Shown here in pieces: positions 11,401 to 23,400 of a DNA stretch of 64,000 nucleotides. Source of the DNA: Anomaloglossus baeobatrachus (Eukaryota; Chordata; Amphibia; Anura; Aromobatidae); contig NC_134353.1 of NCBI RefSeq assembly GCF_048569485.1, positions 708,860,430 to 708,924,429 of the forward strand. The letters run 5' to 3'. The first letter of the stretch is position 1, and each line of letters opens with the position of its first letter. Under the pieces are notes generated by a model. It saw only the letters and a program-made list of their open reading frames with translations. It had not been told where the DNA came from and made no database searches. Position numbers and translations under genes: made by a program.

Positions 11401-14400
11401 GATTTATAGACATCACATGCCCTCTGTGCATGTACAGCCCGCAGCGAAAACTGGCCTGCGGTGTGACTTTCCAAGCCGCCTCATGTCAATTCTTTGCTGC
11501 GGAGTTGCAAGCGTTCCCCGTAGGGAGAGCACAAATGAAAGACCGCAACTGCCTGAACTCTGATTGTGGGCATGGGCAGCTGCGTTCTCCTGCGGTGGAG
11601 ACTCGCAGCCCCGCAGGTCAGGACCCGCTGTGTCTAGGACGCAGTGGCTTCTGATCGTGGGCACGTACCCTTTAAGGACTTTTTTTTTTTTTTTTTCATT
11701 TAATACTATTGTAATACAGTATATACAACAAGTAATTAGATGATCGCAGGTTTCAGTCCTCTTAGGGGACTAACAAAAGAGAAAGTAAAAATAAATTAAT
11801 ATTAGGAAAACTTAAAAGTGAATATTTTACCATTTTTCCTAATACAAATGAAGATATTTAAAAAGAAAAACACATGGGCATCGTCAATATCTGTGAATAT
11901 ACTAGTAGGACAAAGCTGGACTTTAGGATCCAGGACAGACTACCGTCATTACCTTTTAGGCTATGCATATGACATTTCAAGGGCCTTTCCATATGGAACT
12001 CCTGCAGCTGGTCAATATAGGACGTTCCTTCCTTCTGGGGCCGTTACTCTGTTTAGATCTTACAGATCCAAGCATATGTCCAGATTTCATCTGCACCTGG
12101 TGAGTGTTTGCCTATGCCCACAACCATCTGGCATAATATTAACACTGAGTTAGATGCAGTGTACCACAGGGCCAATCATAGCAGTGGCAAGAATACTCTG
12201 CTATCCAGTGAGTTAGATGCACCATTGACTTCATTCCTCATGGCTGATTGCAGCAGCGGTCTATGTTCTCTGCTCAGTATGCAGAGAGTCAGACTCACCA
12301 TCTATTACATACCTCATGGCGCCATGGTTTCCTCTGTCCCCTAATGAAGGTTCCAAGTAATAGATTTTACTTTGATTACCCAAAATCTTCTTCTCTAGGT
12401 GTCCCAGACAATGACGCAATATTCAAGAAACCCCGAGAAGTAGTTCATAAAAACACTCGCTTCCAGAAAGACCCCTTCAGTCAAACCCTGAGTAAAACAC
12501 AGCTCCAACAAGCGGCTGCCTTGAATGCACAGGTAAGGTTTCCCTGTATTGTCCCTAGAGATCTGTGGTTGCTTCTTCTCTTGTGAATACTCCCATTGAT
12601 GGGGCGGTGTTTTCATGTATTTTTCTGTGCAGTACAAACAAGGAAAAGTTGGTCCTGATGGAAAAGAACTCATTCCGCAAGAGTCTCCAAAAGTCAATGG
12701 CTTTGGATTTGTAGCCACCCCCTCTCCTGCCCCAGGTTTGAACTATGATTCTATACAATTCTTTGCTCAAAAAGCGAGTGTTCTCCGTTTGTACTTACTT
12801 ATTCCCCTTATGTTTTTCACACATCCAGGAGTTGATGACTCTCCACTTATGACCTGGGGTGAAGTTGAGAGCACTCCTTTTCGTTTGGATGGATCTGAGA
12901 CCCCATATATAGAGAAGACACCTGGACCATCATTTAAGGTATCAGTGAGTGTAATCTAGGCCATTGCTTTTTGTCAAATTAGTCTATATTTGAGCCGATC
13001 AGGACCAATTAACCTCTTAAATACCACTGTCAATCGCAACAGCGGTATCTAAGGGGTTAAATTGGGATTAAGAGACTCCCTTTGGCAGGATTGGCCCCCT
13101 GCGATGGTAATCATGGATGCCAATCGCTGTCATGGTGTCCTGAGGTCATCTGATGACCCCAGAGTACTGTGGTCTGTAAGATCCTGCTATATAAGTTTCC
13201 AAAATAGGGTTAATTTGTCGTTGGGGGGGGGGGGGTGGGGGGTTCTGCGATTTAGGTAAATTAGGTGCTTTGCAAATGCAACATGGTGCACATAGTCCAT
13301 TTCCGCTAAGTTTGCTTTCCAAAATTCAAATACTGCTCCTTCGGTTCTGAACCCTCCCATTTGTCCAAACAGAACTTTTTAACTACATGTGGGGTATCAC
13401 TGTGCTCATGAGAGTGGGTAACAACCTGTGGGGACCACTTTTGGTGGTACCTCTTGTAAAAGTGAGAAATTTGGTGCTAATGATTGAATATGATGACCAA
13501 AGGTTATCACATTCTATGAAGTACCCGTGGGCTCAAAATGCTCACTATACCTGGATAAAATCCTTGACAGGTCTGGTTTCTAAAATTGAGTCTTTTGTAA
13601 GGGGTTTCTGGTGTTTTGTTACCTTAGGAGTCCTGCAAATGCCGACAGTGTCCGCAGTCTATTTCAGACTGATTTGTGTTCCAAAATTCAAATATTGCTC
13701 CTTCTGTTCCGAACCCTACCGTTTGTCCAAACCGAGGTTTCTGACCACTTGGAAGCATCCGCACGCTCAGAAGAAACTGGGTAACAAATTTTGGGGTCCA
13801 TTTTGGCGTGCAATACCTTGTAAAAGTTAATAAATTGGGGCCATTCCTGTGAAGCACCTGAAGGGTTAATAAACCTCTTGGATGTGATTTTGAGTACTTT
13901 GAGGGGGAGCTGTTTTTAAGATGATGTCACTTTTGGGTATTTTCTGTCACCTAGGCTTCTCAAAGTCACTTCAAATGTGATGTGGTCCCTAAAAAAATTG
14001 AACCCTTCTAACTACCTAACTAAAAAGTAAAAAATGGTTCTGATGTAAAGTAGATATGTAGGAAATGTTATTTATTAACTATTTTATTTGACATAACTCT
14101 CTGGTTTAAAGGTATTAAAATTAAAAGTTTGAAAACAGAAATTTTCACTAAATTTCCGCTTTTTTTTTTTTTTTGTTTTTCTTCCCAAAAGCAAAAAATA
14201 TCCTAAACTTACCACCAACATGAATACAATATGCCACGAAAAAAAACATTCTCAGAATCAGTGTTCCAGAGTTATTACCTCATAAATGGACAGTGGTCAG
14301 ATTTCTAAAATTTGGCCTGGGCATTAAGGTCAAAATTGGCTCTGTCACTTGGGTTAAAATGTGGTGTTGTAGATAAGTTACAGCTTGACAGTTGAAAGCC

Positions 14401-17400
14401 TTTCTTTTACATTTGCTGAAAAGTGCATTTCCTAATGGGACACGAGTCTAATAACGTATAGAACCTGAAGACCTACCTCTTTCGACAACCTGCAGTAACC
14501 CTCATTTCTTTATAGCACCTCAGGACCAGCTTTATCCTCACTTACTATATCCTCACCCATTCCTTGTAGACTGAGAGCTGTTGCAGGCAGGGTCCTCACT
14601 CCTCCTGTACCTGTCTGTGCCTTGTATTGTACTTATTTTTTATTATGTACACCCCTTTTCACATATTAATGCCATGGAAGAAATGGTATATAATAATTTT
14701 GTCACATATTAGGAAAAAAAACCCCATGTCAATCAAGTCTATTCTATGGTCTTATTGTGTTATTTCCCTTCACCACGAAAGCACCACCAGAGAGAGAGGT
14801 CCGCCAATCTTAGGACGGGAAATCCACTAAAATAAAAGGGCGGCTCCTCTCTTTCGCATCAGTTTCCTGTCCCAGAATGGGATACCCAGAAGAGCTTTGG
14901 CACTGCCACAGTGAAGGAAGGCGAATCCTGGGGTTGAGCACTGACTCGAGGATTGGCTGCATCCCCGGCCTCAGCGCTGAAATTTTCCCGAGGGTGATTT
15001 TTTTTTTTTCCCCTTGGAGGATGGGGCACAGTGATGAACTTTTTTTTTTCCCCCTGTGGGTCTGGCATGCCTGCTCGGCGTCCGGTGACTGACCCTGCAG
15101 TGAGTGCTTCAGATGAAGTTCCAGGCTTCGTTCTTGCTCGGCGCCCCGTGGCTGTCCCTGCAGGAATCGCCCTGTCATCCTCCGGGTCTGTGTTCCTGCT
15201 CTGCGCCCGTGTGCTGTCCCTGTAAGTCAGCACACCCAACAACGTGTCTGCCCATGCCTGCGTCCCTGCTTGGTTCTGTTCTTGGTGGCTGTTCTCTGCA
15301 ATGGTTCATGCTGGGTGACGTTCCAGGTGCTGGCGGGGGATGTGACGTCAGCCAGAACCGTAAGTCGCCTCTGCGCGTGCACAGTAAACGGGAAGTTGGC
15401 CTTGCCCACCGCTACTGCTCCACTGGAATAAAGGAGGAGTATGGATGTTTTTTCCCTCCTCCGTGTCTACCATGGAGGAACATCAGGAGAAGATCCTGGA
15501 GCAGCAGAAGCGGTTGCAGCGCCGAGGGAGCAGAGGTAGTCATTCCAGTGGTGTGCAACCTGTCCAAAGGTCGATGGATACACGCAGGAGTCTCTAGAAC
15601 ACCACTCGTCCTACTGACCCGTTACCGTATGAGACTGCGGGTGGTAAGTGACCTCTGTTTGTATTCCCATTAATGGGAATTATCTTTCTCTATTTTCTCT
15701 TCCAGTGTCCTTTAGGATAGACCTAGGAAGGGAACAGCAAAACTTAAGAACAGGGAATGTCCCTTGTGTAGATCCCCCTTGACTTCTGAGAGCCAGAAGA
15801 AATTATGTAGTTGTTGTATCCAGAGAACAATAGCCGAAGAGCTTCCGGACTTTGCTTCCAGTCTTAAAGAAGTAATAGGAGCAAAAGTCAGGGAGTCCCT
15901 GAAAGGGTTTTCACTGCCTGTTCTTACAAAAACCTCCAGCAAGACCCAAGTACAGGACCGGGAGTCGCAAGAGACCTCAGATTCAGCCTCAAGTTCCTCT
16001 TCATCTTCTGAGGACGATGTGGGGGGCAGCCGTGCTTTCCGACAGCCGACGTTAACCACCTAGTGAAGGCTGGAGTCTTTGGAGAATTTTATGTTGAGAG
16101 GATTGGAACATAAAAAGCGATGTTCCTTTCCTGATCATGAAAAAAATTTAAGAAATTAGTGGAAGAACAGTGGAAAAGACCTCATAGGAGGGCTTAACCT
16201 CCCTCTTTGTTTCGGAAGAAATATCCCTTTCAAGAAAAGGATTCTTCCCTATGGGATCATTGTCCTAAGATTGATGTGGCGGTAGCCAAGACCACAAAAC
16301 TGTCCTCTCTGCCATTTTGAGGATCTTGGTAATTTGAAAGATCAACTGGACAGGAGGGCTGACACCTATCTCAGATCAGCCTGGAGAACGTCTGTAGGAG
16401 CACTTAGACTGGCAGTCGCAGGTACTTGTGTGGCCAGGTCTTTAATGGTCTGGCTACAACAGTTAGCAGACCAGATCTAGGAAGATGCTCCTTGCGATCA
16501 GATCCTCACTGCCATACCTCGGGCTAAACAGGCTGCAGCTTTTTTAGCCGATGCATCCGCCAATACCTTACAGCTATCAGCTAAGTCGGCGGCTTTGTCC
16601 AATTCAGCAAGACGATCGTTGTGTTGCAGGGATGGCCAAGGGACTCCCAGTCTAAAGCTCCTGTCACACATAGCGAGATCGCTATCGAGATCGCTGAAAC
16701 GTCACAGGTTTTGTGACGTATCAGCGACCTCGCCAGCGACATCGCTGTGTGTGACAAGCAGCAGCGAGCGGGCCCCTGCTGCGAGGTCGCTGATTTTGAC
16801 ACAGCGATCAGGACCATTTTTTGATCGTTGGTCTCCCACTGTGCAGCACACATTTGCGTGTTTGACGGCCTGGGAGGTAGATGATTTTAAGATTTCATGG
16901 TGGACTGGTCTCCTGCTTCCAGCAGTCTTGAAGAAGGCCCAGGAGGACAGAGCAAGTTTACTTCTGATCGCTCCCTTTTGGCCCAGGAGGCGTTGGTTTT
17001 ACTGGCTCCGAAGGATGTCAGTATCAAATCTTTGAATCCTCCCAGAGAGACAAGACCTCATCTCCAAGGGCCCTCCCCTTCACTCTCAAATTTTGGGCCT
17101 TCATTTGACGGCTTGAAATTTGAGAGGTGACTGTTAGAGGGTCGTGGATTTTTCAACAATTTGATTTCCACACTCTTACTTAGTAGAAAGCCGGCTACCA
17201 CCAAGATATATGGGAGAGTGTGGAGGAAATACCTGTCCTCTTCAGTCCAGTGGGAGAGGCCCCGGTGGATGCCATTCTGGAATTTCTTCAGAGGGGTCTA
17301 GAGTTGGGCCTGTCAGTGAGAACCTTGAAGGTTCAGTTGGCGGCCTTAGGCTATGTGCGCACTGGGAAATGGAATTTTTTTGAGAAAATTCCGTATACTC

Positions 17401-20400
17401 TCAAAGATTACCGCACCCGCGGTAAAAAACCGCGGCAAACCGCACCCGAAAACCGCATGCGGTTTGCGGTTTTACCGCGGTATTGTTTGCGGTTTTGCCG
17501 CGTGCGGGTTGGTACATGTGCTTATTGCATTCAATGCAATAAAGCACATTAAAAAAAAAAAAAAATCATTTCCTTCTTAGATAATAGATAGATAAAGAGA
17601 CAGAAGAATAGATAGAGGGATAGATAGATAGATGGATAGAGGGATAGATAGAGGACAGATCGCTGCATTTCCCACGGTCGGCAGTGAGTTCACATTACCG
17701 GCCGTGGGAAATGACCGGTAATTACCTCTGCTGTCTGCTGCGAGGCTGCATTCATTCAGCGCTGTGTGTCAGTCGCGGCTGGATGCAAGCCTCGCAGGAC
17801 CTGTGGATTACGCCGGAGCTTTGTTTCGGGTGGGGTTAATAAAAGGGTGAACGAGGCTTGTTTGTGCTTTATTTAAAATAAAGGATTTTTCTGTGTCTTT
17901 TTTCACTTTACTTACGGGTTGATCATGTCAGCTGTCACATAGACGCTGCCATGATCAAGCCTGGAGTTAATGGCGGTGATCCACCCCCATTAACCCCTTG
18001 TATTACCTTGCCTGCCACTGCTACACGGCGGCAGGAAGAGCCGGGGACACGCCGGTACTGCCGCATAATGCATGCGACAGTGCCGGGGCAGCTGCGGCTG
18101 ATATTCTCGGCTGCGGGAGGGAGAGTGAGGCGTGGGACATTAACTCTGCCCCTCTCCCTCCCCAGCCTGAGAATACCGGGCCGCCGCTGTGTGTTTACCT
18201 CGGCTGGACGGTAAATATACAGCGGAGCCCACGTGTTTTGTTTTCTATATTTCCGTTTGCTTTCTATGTGTCTGTGTTCTGTGTCTGTGTTCTGTGTCTG
18301 TGATCTGTGTGTGTTTACTCTCTGCACGGCTTCCACTTCCTGTAATGACATCACTTCCCTGCAAAACCGCAGGCAAGCGATGTACATTACCGGAGGTAAA
18401 CCGCGAAATACCGCAGGGAATAACGCAGGAATACGCAGTGAACCGCACAGAATTTGCTGCCTGCGTTATTCCCTGCGGGATTTCACGATTACATTGGAGT
18501 CAATGGAGTGAAATCCCGCAGCGACGTACGGAAAAGAATTGACATGCAATTGTTTTTGCTGCGGGAATCCCGCAGCAAAACATGCAGCTGTCAAAATCCG
18601 CCTAGTGCGCACAGGATTTTTTTTTCCCATAGGTTTTGCTGGTGATTCACTGCAGAGATGTTATGAACATTTTCTGCAGCGAAACATGCAGCAAAACCGC
18701 AAAAAATCCGCGGCAAAATCCGGTAAGTGCGCACATAGCCTTAAGGTACCATCACACATAACGAGATCGCTAGCGAGATCGCAGCTGAGTTACGGTTTCT
18801 GTGACACAGTAGTGATCCCGTTAGCGATCTTATGTATGACATCTACCAGCGATCAGGCCCCTGCTGTGAGATCGCTAGTCGTTCCAGAATGGTCCAGGCC
18901 ATTTTCTTCAAAGGCGATGTCCTGCTGGGCAGGACACATCGCTGTGTTTGACACTGTGTGACAGGGTCACAGTGACTGCTGAGATTGTTATAAGGTCGCT
19001 ACTGCGACCTGTATTGTTCCTGCATCGCTGGTAAGATCTGACTGTGTGACATCTCACCTGCGACTTACCTGCAATCCCTATCAGGTCGCATCGTTTTCAG
19101 GATCGCTGGTAAGTCGTTGTGTGTGACTGGGCCTTAAGGTGCGCTCTACAATTCTGATTTGGCAGGTAATAGATAAGTAAAGAGGTTTATCTCCTCTTGT
19201 CAGAGAGCTAGACCAGTTCCCTGTTTAATTTTTCCCCCTGGGATCTAAATCTAGTTCTGGATTCTTTAACAGGGCCCCCATTTGAACCCCTTTCTCAACC
19301 TACAGTTAGATCCCTGACACTAAAGGTTGCCTTGCTAGTTAACTTCTGCTCAGAGAGTGAGGCTATGTGCGCACGTTGCGTAAAAACATGCAGTTACGCT
19401 GCGCTTTGTAGCGCAGCGTAACTGCATGCGTCCAGCGTCCCCTGCACAATCTATGGAGATTGTGCAGGGGCCGTGCGCACGTGGCGTCTAAGAGCGCAGC
19501 GCTTCGGCTACTGCCGAAGCGCTGCGCAAAAAGAAGTGACATGTCACTTCTTTCCTGCGCTTTGCCGGCAGCTCCTGCTCTGTCTATGGCAGGAGCTGCA
19601 GGCAGAGCGCATGGAATCGGCGCTCACTACGGACATTTCTGCAGCGATCTAAAGCGCACATGTGCTCTTCAGATCGCTGCAGAAATATCTGCAGGGCTAG
19701 TACGCAACGTGCGCACATAGCCTGAGTGATCTTCAGGCCCTTTCTGTAAGGGGTGCTTCACACACAGCGAGCTCGCTGCCGAGATCGCTGCTGAGTCACG
19801 CTTTTTGTGACGCAGCAGTGACCTCATTAGCGATCTCGCTGTGTGTGACACTGAGCAGCGATCTGGCCCCTGCTGCGAGATCGCTGCTCGTTACACACAG
19901 CCCTGGTTCGTTTTCTTCAAAGCCGCTCTCCTGCTGTGACACACAGATCGCTGTGTGTGACAGCAAGAGAGCGACAAATGAAGCGAGCAGGGAGCAGGAG
20001 CCGGCATCTGACAGCTGAGGTAAGCTGTATCCAAGATAAACATCGGGTAACCAAGGTGGTTACCCGATATTTACCTTAGTTACCAGCAGCTCTCACGCTG
20101 CCTGTGCTGCCGGCTCCGGCTCTCTGCACATGTAGCTGCTGTACACATCGGGTTAATTAACCCGATGTGTACAGCAGCTAGGAGAGCAAGGAGCCAGCGC
20201 TCAGTGTGCGCGGCTCCCTGCTCTCTGCACATGTAGCTGCATTACACATCGGGTTAATTAACCCGATGTGTACTGTAGCTAGGAGAGCAAGGAGCCAGCG
20301 CTTAGTGTGCGCGGCTCCCTGCTCCCTGCTCACACTGGTAACTAATGTAAACATCGGGTAACCATACCCGATGTTTACCTTAGTTACCAGTCTCCGCAGC

Positions 20401-23400
20401 TTCCAGACGGCGGCTCCGTGCAAGTGCAACGTCGCTTGCACGTCGCTGCTGGCTGGGGGCTGGTCACTGGTCGCTGGTGAGATCTGCCTGTTTGACAGCT
20501 CACCAGCGACCATGTAGCGATGCAGCAGCGATCCTGACCAGGTCAGATCGCTGGTCGGATCGCTGCTGCATCGCTAAGTGTGAAGGTACCCTAAGTCCCC
20601 CTTATATGCAGATTTTGGATGACCGAGTAATCCTTTGTACTAATCCTGCTTATTTGCCTAAGGTAGCTAGATCTTTTCACGGATCTCAGGAGATTGTCCT
20701 ACCCTCCTTCTGTTCTACACCAAGAATCCCAAGGAAGAGAGGCTGCACACTTTAGACGTCAGGAGGTCTTTGCTGCATTACCTAGCGGCCACAAAGTCTT
20801 GGAGAAAGAGCCAGGCCTTGTTCGTTTGCTTCCAGGGTCCTAGGAAGGGTTGTTCAGCTTCTAAGGGATCGCTAGCTAGGTGGGTCAAGGAGGTAATTAA
20901 AGCAACTTATTTAGCCCAGAACAGGCCAGTCCCGCAGGGTATTACTGCTCATTCTACCAGATGGGTGGCGACCTGGGCCGAGAGGGCGGATATGCCCTTG
21001 GAACAAATCTGTAAGGCAGCAACCTGGTCCTCTCCGACGACCTTTTTAATCACTATCGATTAAGGTCCAGTCACACTAAGCAACTTACCAGCGATCCCAA
21101 CAACGATAGGGATCGCTGGTAAGTTGCTAGGAGGTTGCTGGTGAGCTGTCACACTGCGACGCTCCAGCGATCCCACCAGCAACCTGACCTGGCAGGGATC
21201 GCTGGAGCGTGGCTACACGAGTTGCTGGTGAGCTCACCAGCAACCAGTGACCAGCCCCCAGTCTCCTAGTTACAGCACACATCAGGTTAATTAACCCGAT
21301 GTGTGCTGCAGCTAAATGTGCACAGAGCAGGGAGCCGCGCACACTGAGCGCTGGCTCCTTGCTCTCCTACTTACAGCACACATCAGGTTAATTGCCTGAT
21401 GTGTGCTGCAGCTAAATGTGCACAGAGCAGGGAGCAGCGCACACTGCTTAGTGCTGGCTCCTTGCTCTCCTAGTTACAGCACACATCGGGTTAATTGCCT
21501 GATGTGTGCTGCAGCTAAATGTGCACAGAGCAGGGAGCAGCGCACACTGCTTAGTGCTGGCTCCTTGCTCTCCTAGTTACAGCACACATCGGGTTAATTA
21601 CCTGATGTGTGCTGCAGCTACATGTGCACAGAGCAGGAGCCGGCAGCACAGGCAATGAGAGCGGAGGAGGCTGGTATCAAAGGTAAATATCGGGTAACCA
21701 AGGACAGGGCTTCTTGGTTACCCGATGTTTACATTAGTTACCAGCCTCAGCAGAAGCTGGCTCCCTGCTCACTGCACATTAGTTGTTGCTGTCTCGCTGT
21801 CACACACAGCGATCTGTGCTTCACAGCAGGACAGCAACAACTAAACAATGGCCCAGGACATTCAGCAACAACCAACGACCTCACAGCAGGGGCCAGGTTG
21901 TTGCTGGATGTCACACACAGCAACATCGCTAGCAACGTCACAAAAGTTGTTCGTTACCAGCGATGTTGCTAGCGATGTTGCTTAGTGTGACGGGGCCTTT
22001 AGACTTGTCTGCCGCTGTGGATTTGACTTTCGGTAGAAGGGTTCTACAGGCTGTGGTCCCTCCCTAATGTTGTTTGTCTTCAGAATCTCTCTGGTGGCGC
22101 TGTCATGGTGAAGAGAAAAAAAAAAAATCTTAGTTACTGGTAATGTTTTTTTCCAGAACCCATGACAGCGCCACCACTTCCCACCACTTTCATATTGCAC
22201 CCTTCTGGGCTTTTTGGTATCCACAGTCTTACAGGTGTATTATTTTCTATGGTGGAGGTGTTAATATTGTTTCCATTATTATGATTTCTGGTATTTCTCT
22301 CTGCTCTGTAACTGAACTGATGCGGAAGAGAGGAGCTGTCCTTTTATTTTAGTGGGTTTCATGTCCTAAGATGGGCGGACCTCTCTCTGGTGGTGCTGTC
22401 GTGGGTCCTGGAAAAAAACATTACCGGTATGGCTGCTTTCACACTACGTTTTTTTTAACATCCGTCATGAACGTTTTTTTTTAACGCAAAAACTGATCCA
22501 GTGCAAATGCGTTTTCATTTCAATGCATTTGCAATGGACTCGCGTCAACATGCGTTCACCTGCGTTTGCGTGCGTTATAGTAAGGATCCAGTGACTTGCA
22601 GTTTTTTAACTTTTTTCAAAAACGCTACTTGTAGCGTTTTTGAGCTGCGTCCAAATACTGCAAATTGCAGGATCCTGACTAAACAGCACGCAAACGCATG
22701 TGAACGCTGGCATGATGATAGACAGGGTCCTGCTTGCTCTACTGAGCATGCACAGAAACCAGCCTCGCGTGATCAGTCTCTCTCTCCACCTCCCTCCCTC
22801 CCCCTCCCTCTCCCCCGCCTGAGAGCGGAGGATGCTCGTAACCAAGGTAAACATCGGGTAACCGTGGTCTTAGTTACCCGATGTTTATCTTGGTTATGTG
22901 TGCAGGGAGCAGGCAGCCAGCTCCTAGCAGCTGCAGACGCTCGTAACCAATGTAAATCTCGCGTATCCAAGCAATTTACCCGATGTTTACCTTGGTTACG
23001 AGCCTCCACAGTTGTTAGATGTCGGCTCCCAGTCTTTCACGTTCAGTTCCCCTCACTCCTGATCACATGACTCCAATGCCCGCCCATAAACTTAAAGTGA
23101 CAGGATCCTGCAAAATAACACATGCGTTTGCATGCGTTTTTTTGCTGTAAAAGCAGGATCCGCTTTTGCAGCAAAAAAGCGTTCATGACGCATGTTAAAA
23201 AAACGTAGTGTGAAAGCAGCCTAAGTAAGATTTTTTTTTCCACTGTAGTGTTATATTGTTCTAGAAAGACACCCAGGACACCTTTGAACTTGTTCAGTGA
23301 ATTGGCCATCATAACACTGTGTGACAGTTATATCATATCACTCATCTTACAGTTAAGAATCCCTGTAAATGGTGAAGATGTAAACCTGATTTCCTCCACA

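Larger units (their letters stand above)
14770..22412 (+). mobile_element. DIRS-type (tyrosine recombinase) retrotransposon fossil
   Basis: Inverted terminal repeats of about 95 bp (around 14770-14867 and 22315-22412) share CACCACCAGAGAGAG, AGGTCCGCC and CCACTAAAATAAAAG. A second inverted match near 22085-22190 looks like the internal complementary region typical of DIRS. Inside, in order, are a gag-like region (about 15470-16480, with a Cys-rich CPLCRSPLTSE motif), a short tail of the RT/RNase H region (about 16880-17130) and parts of a tyrosine recombinase (about 17185-17348 and 20600-21063, including ITAHSTRWVATWA). Most of the reverse transcriptase is absent. Several MITEs are inserted. 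The copy is broken many times over and older than the MITEs within it. Confidence 0.85.

Noticed and set aside
15470-21063. Host gene encoding the Ser-rich and recombinase-like peptides
   Set aside because: Position between DIRS-type inverted ends and the recombinase motif assign them to a retrotransposon fossil.
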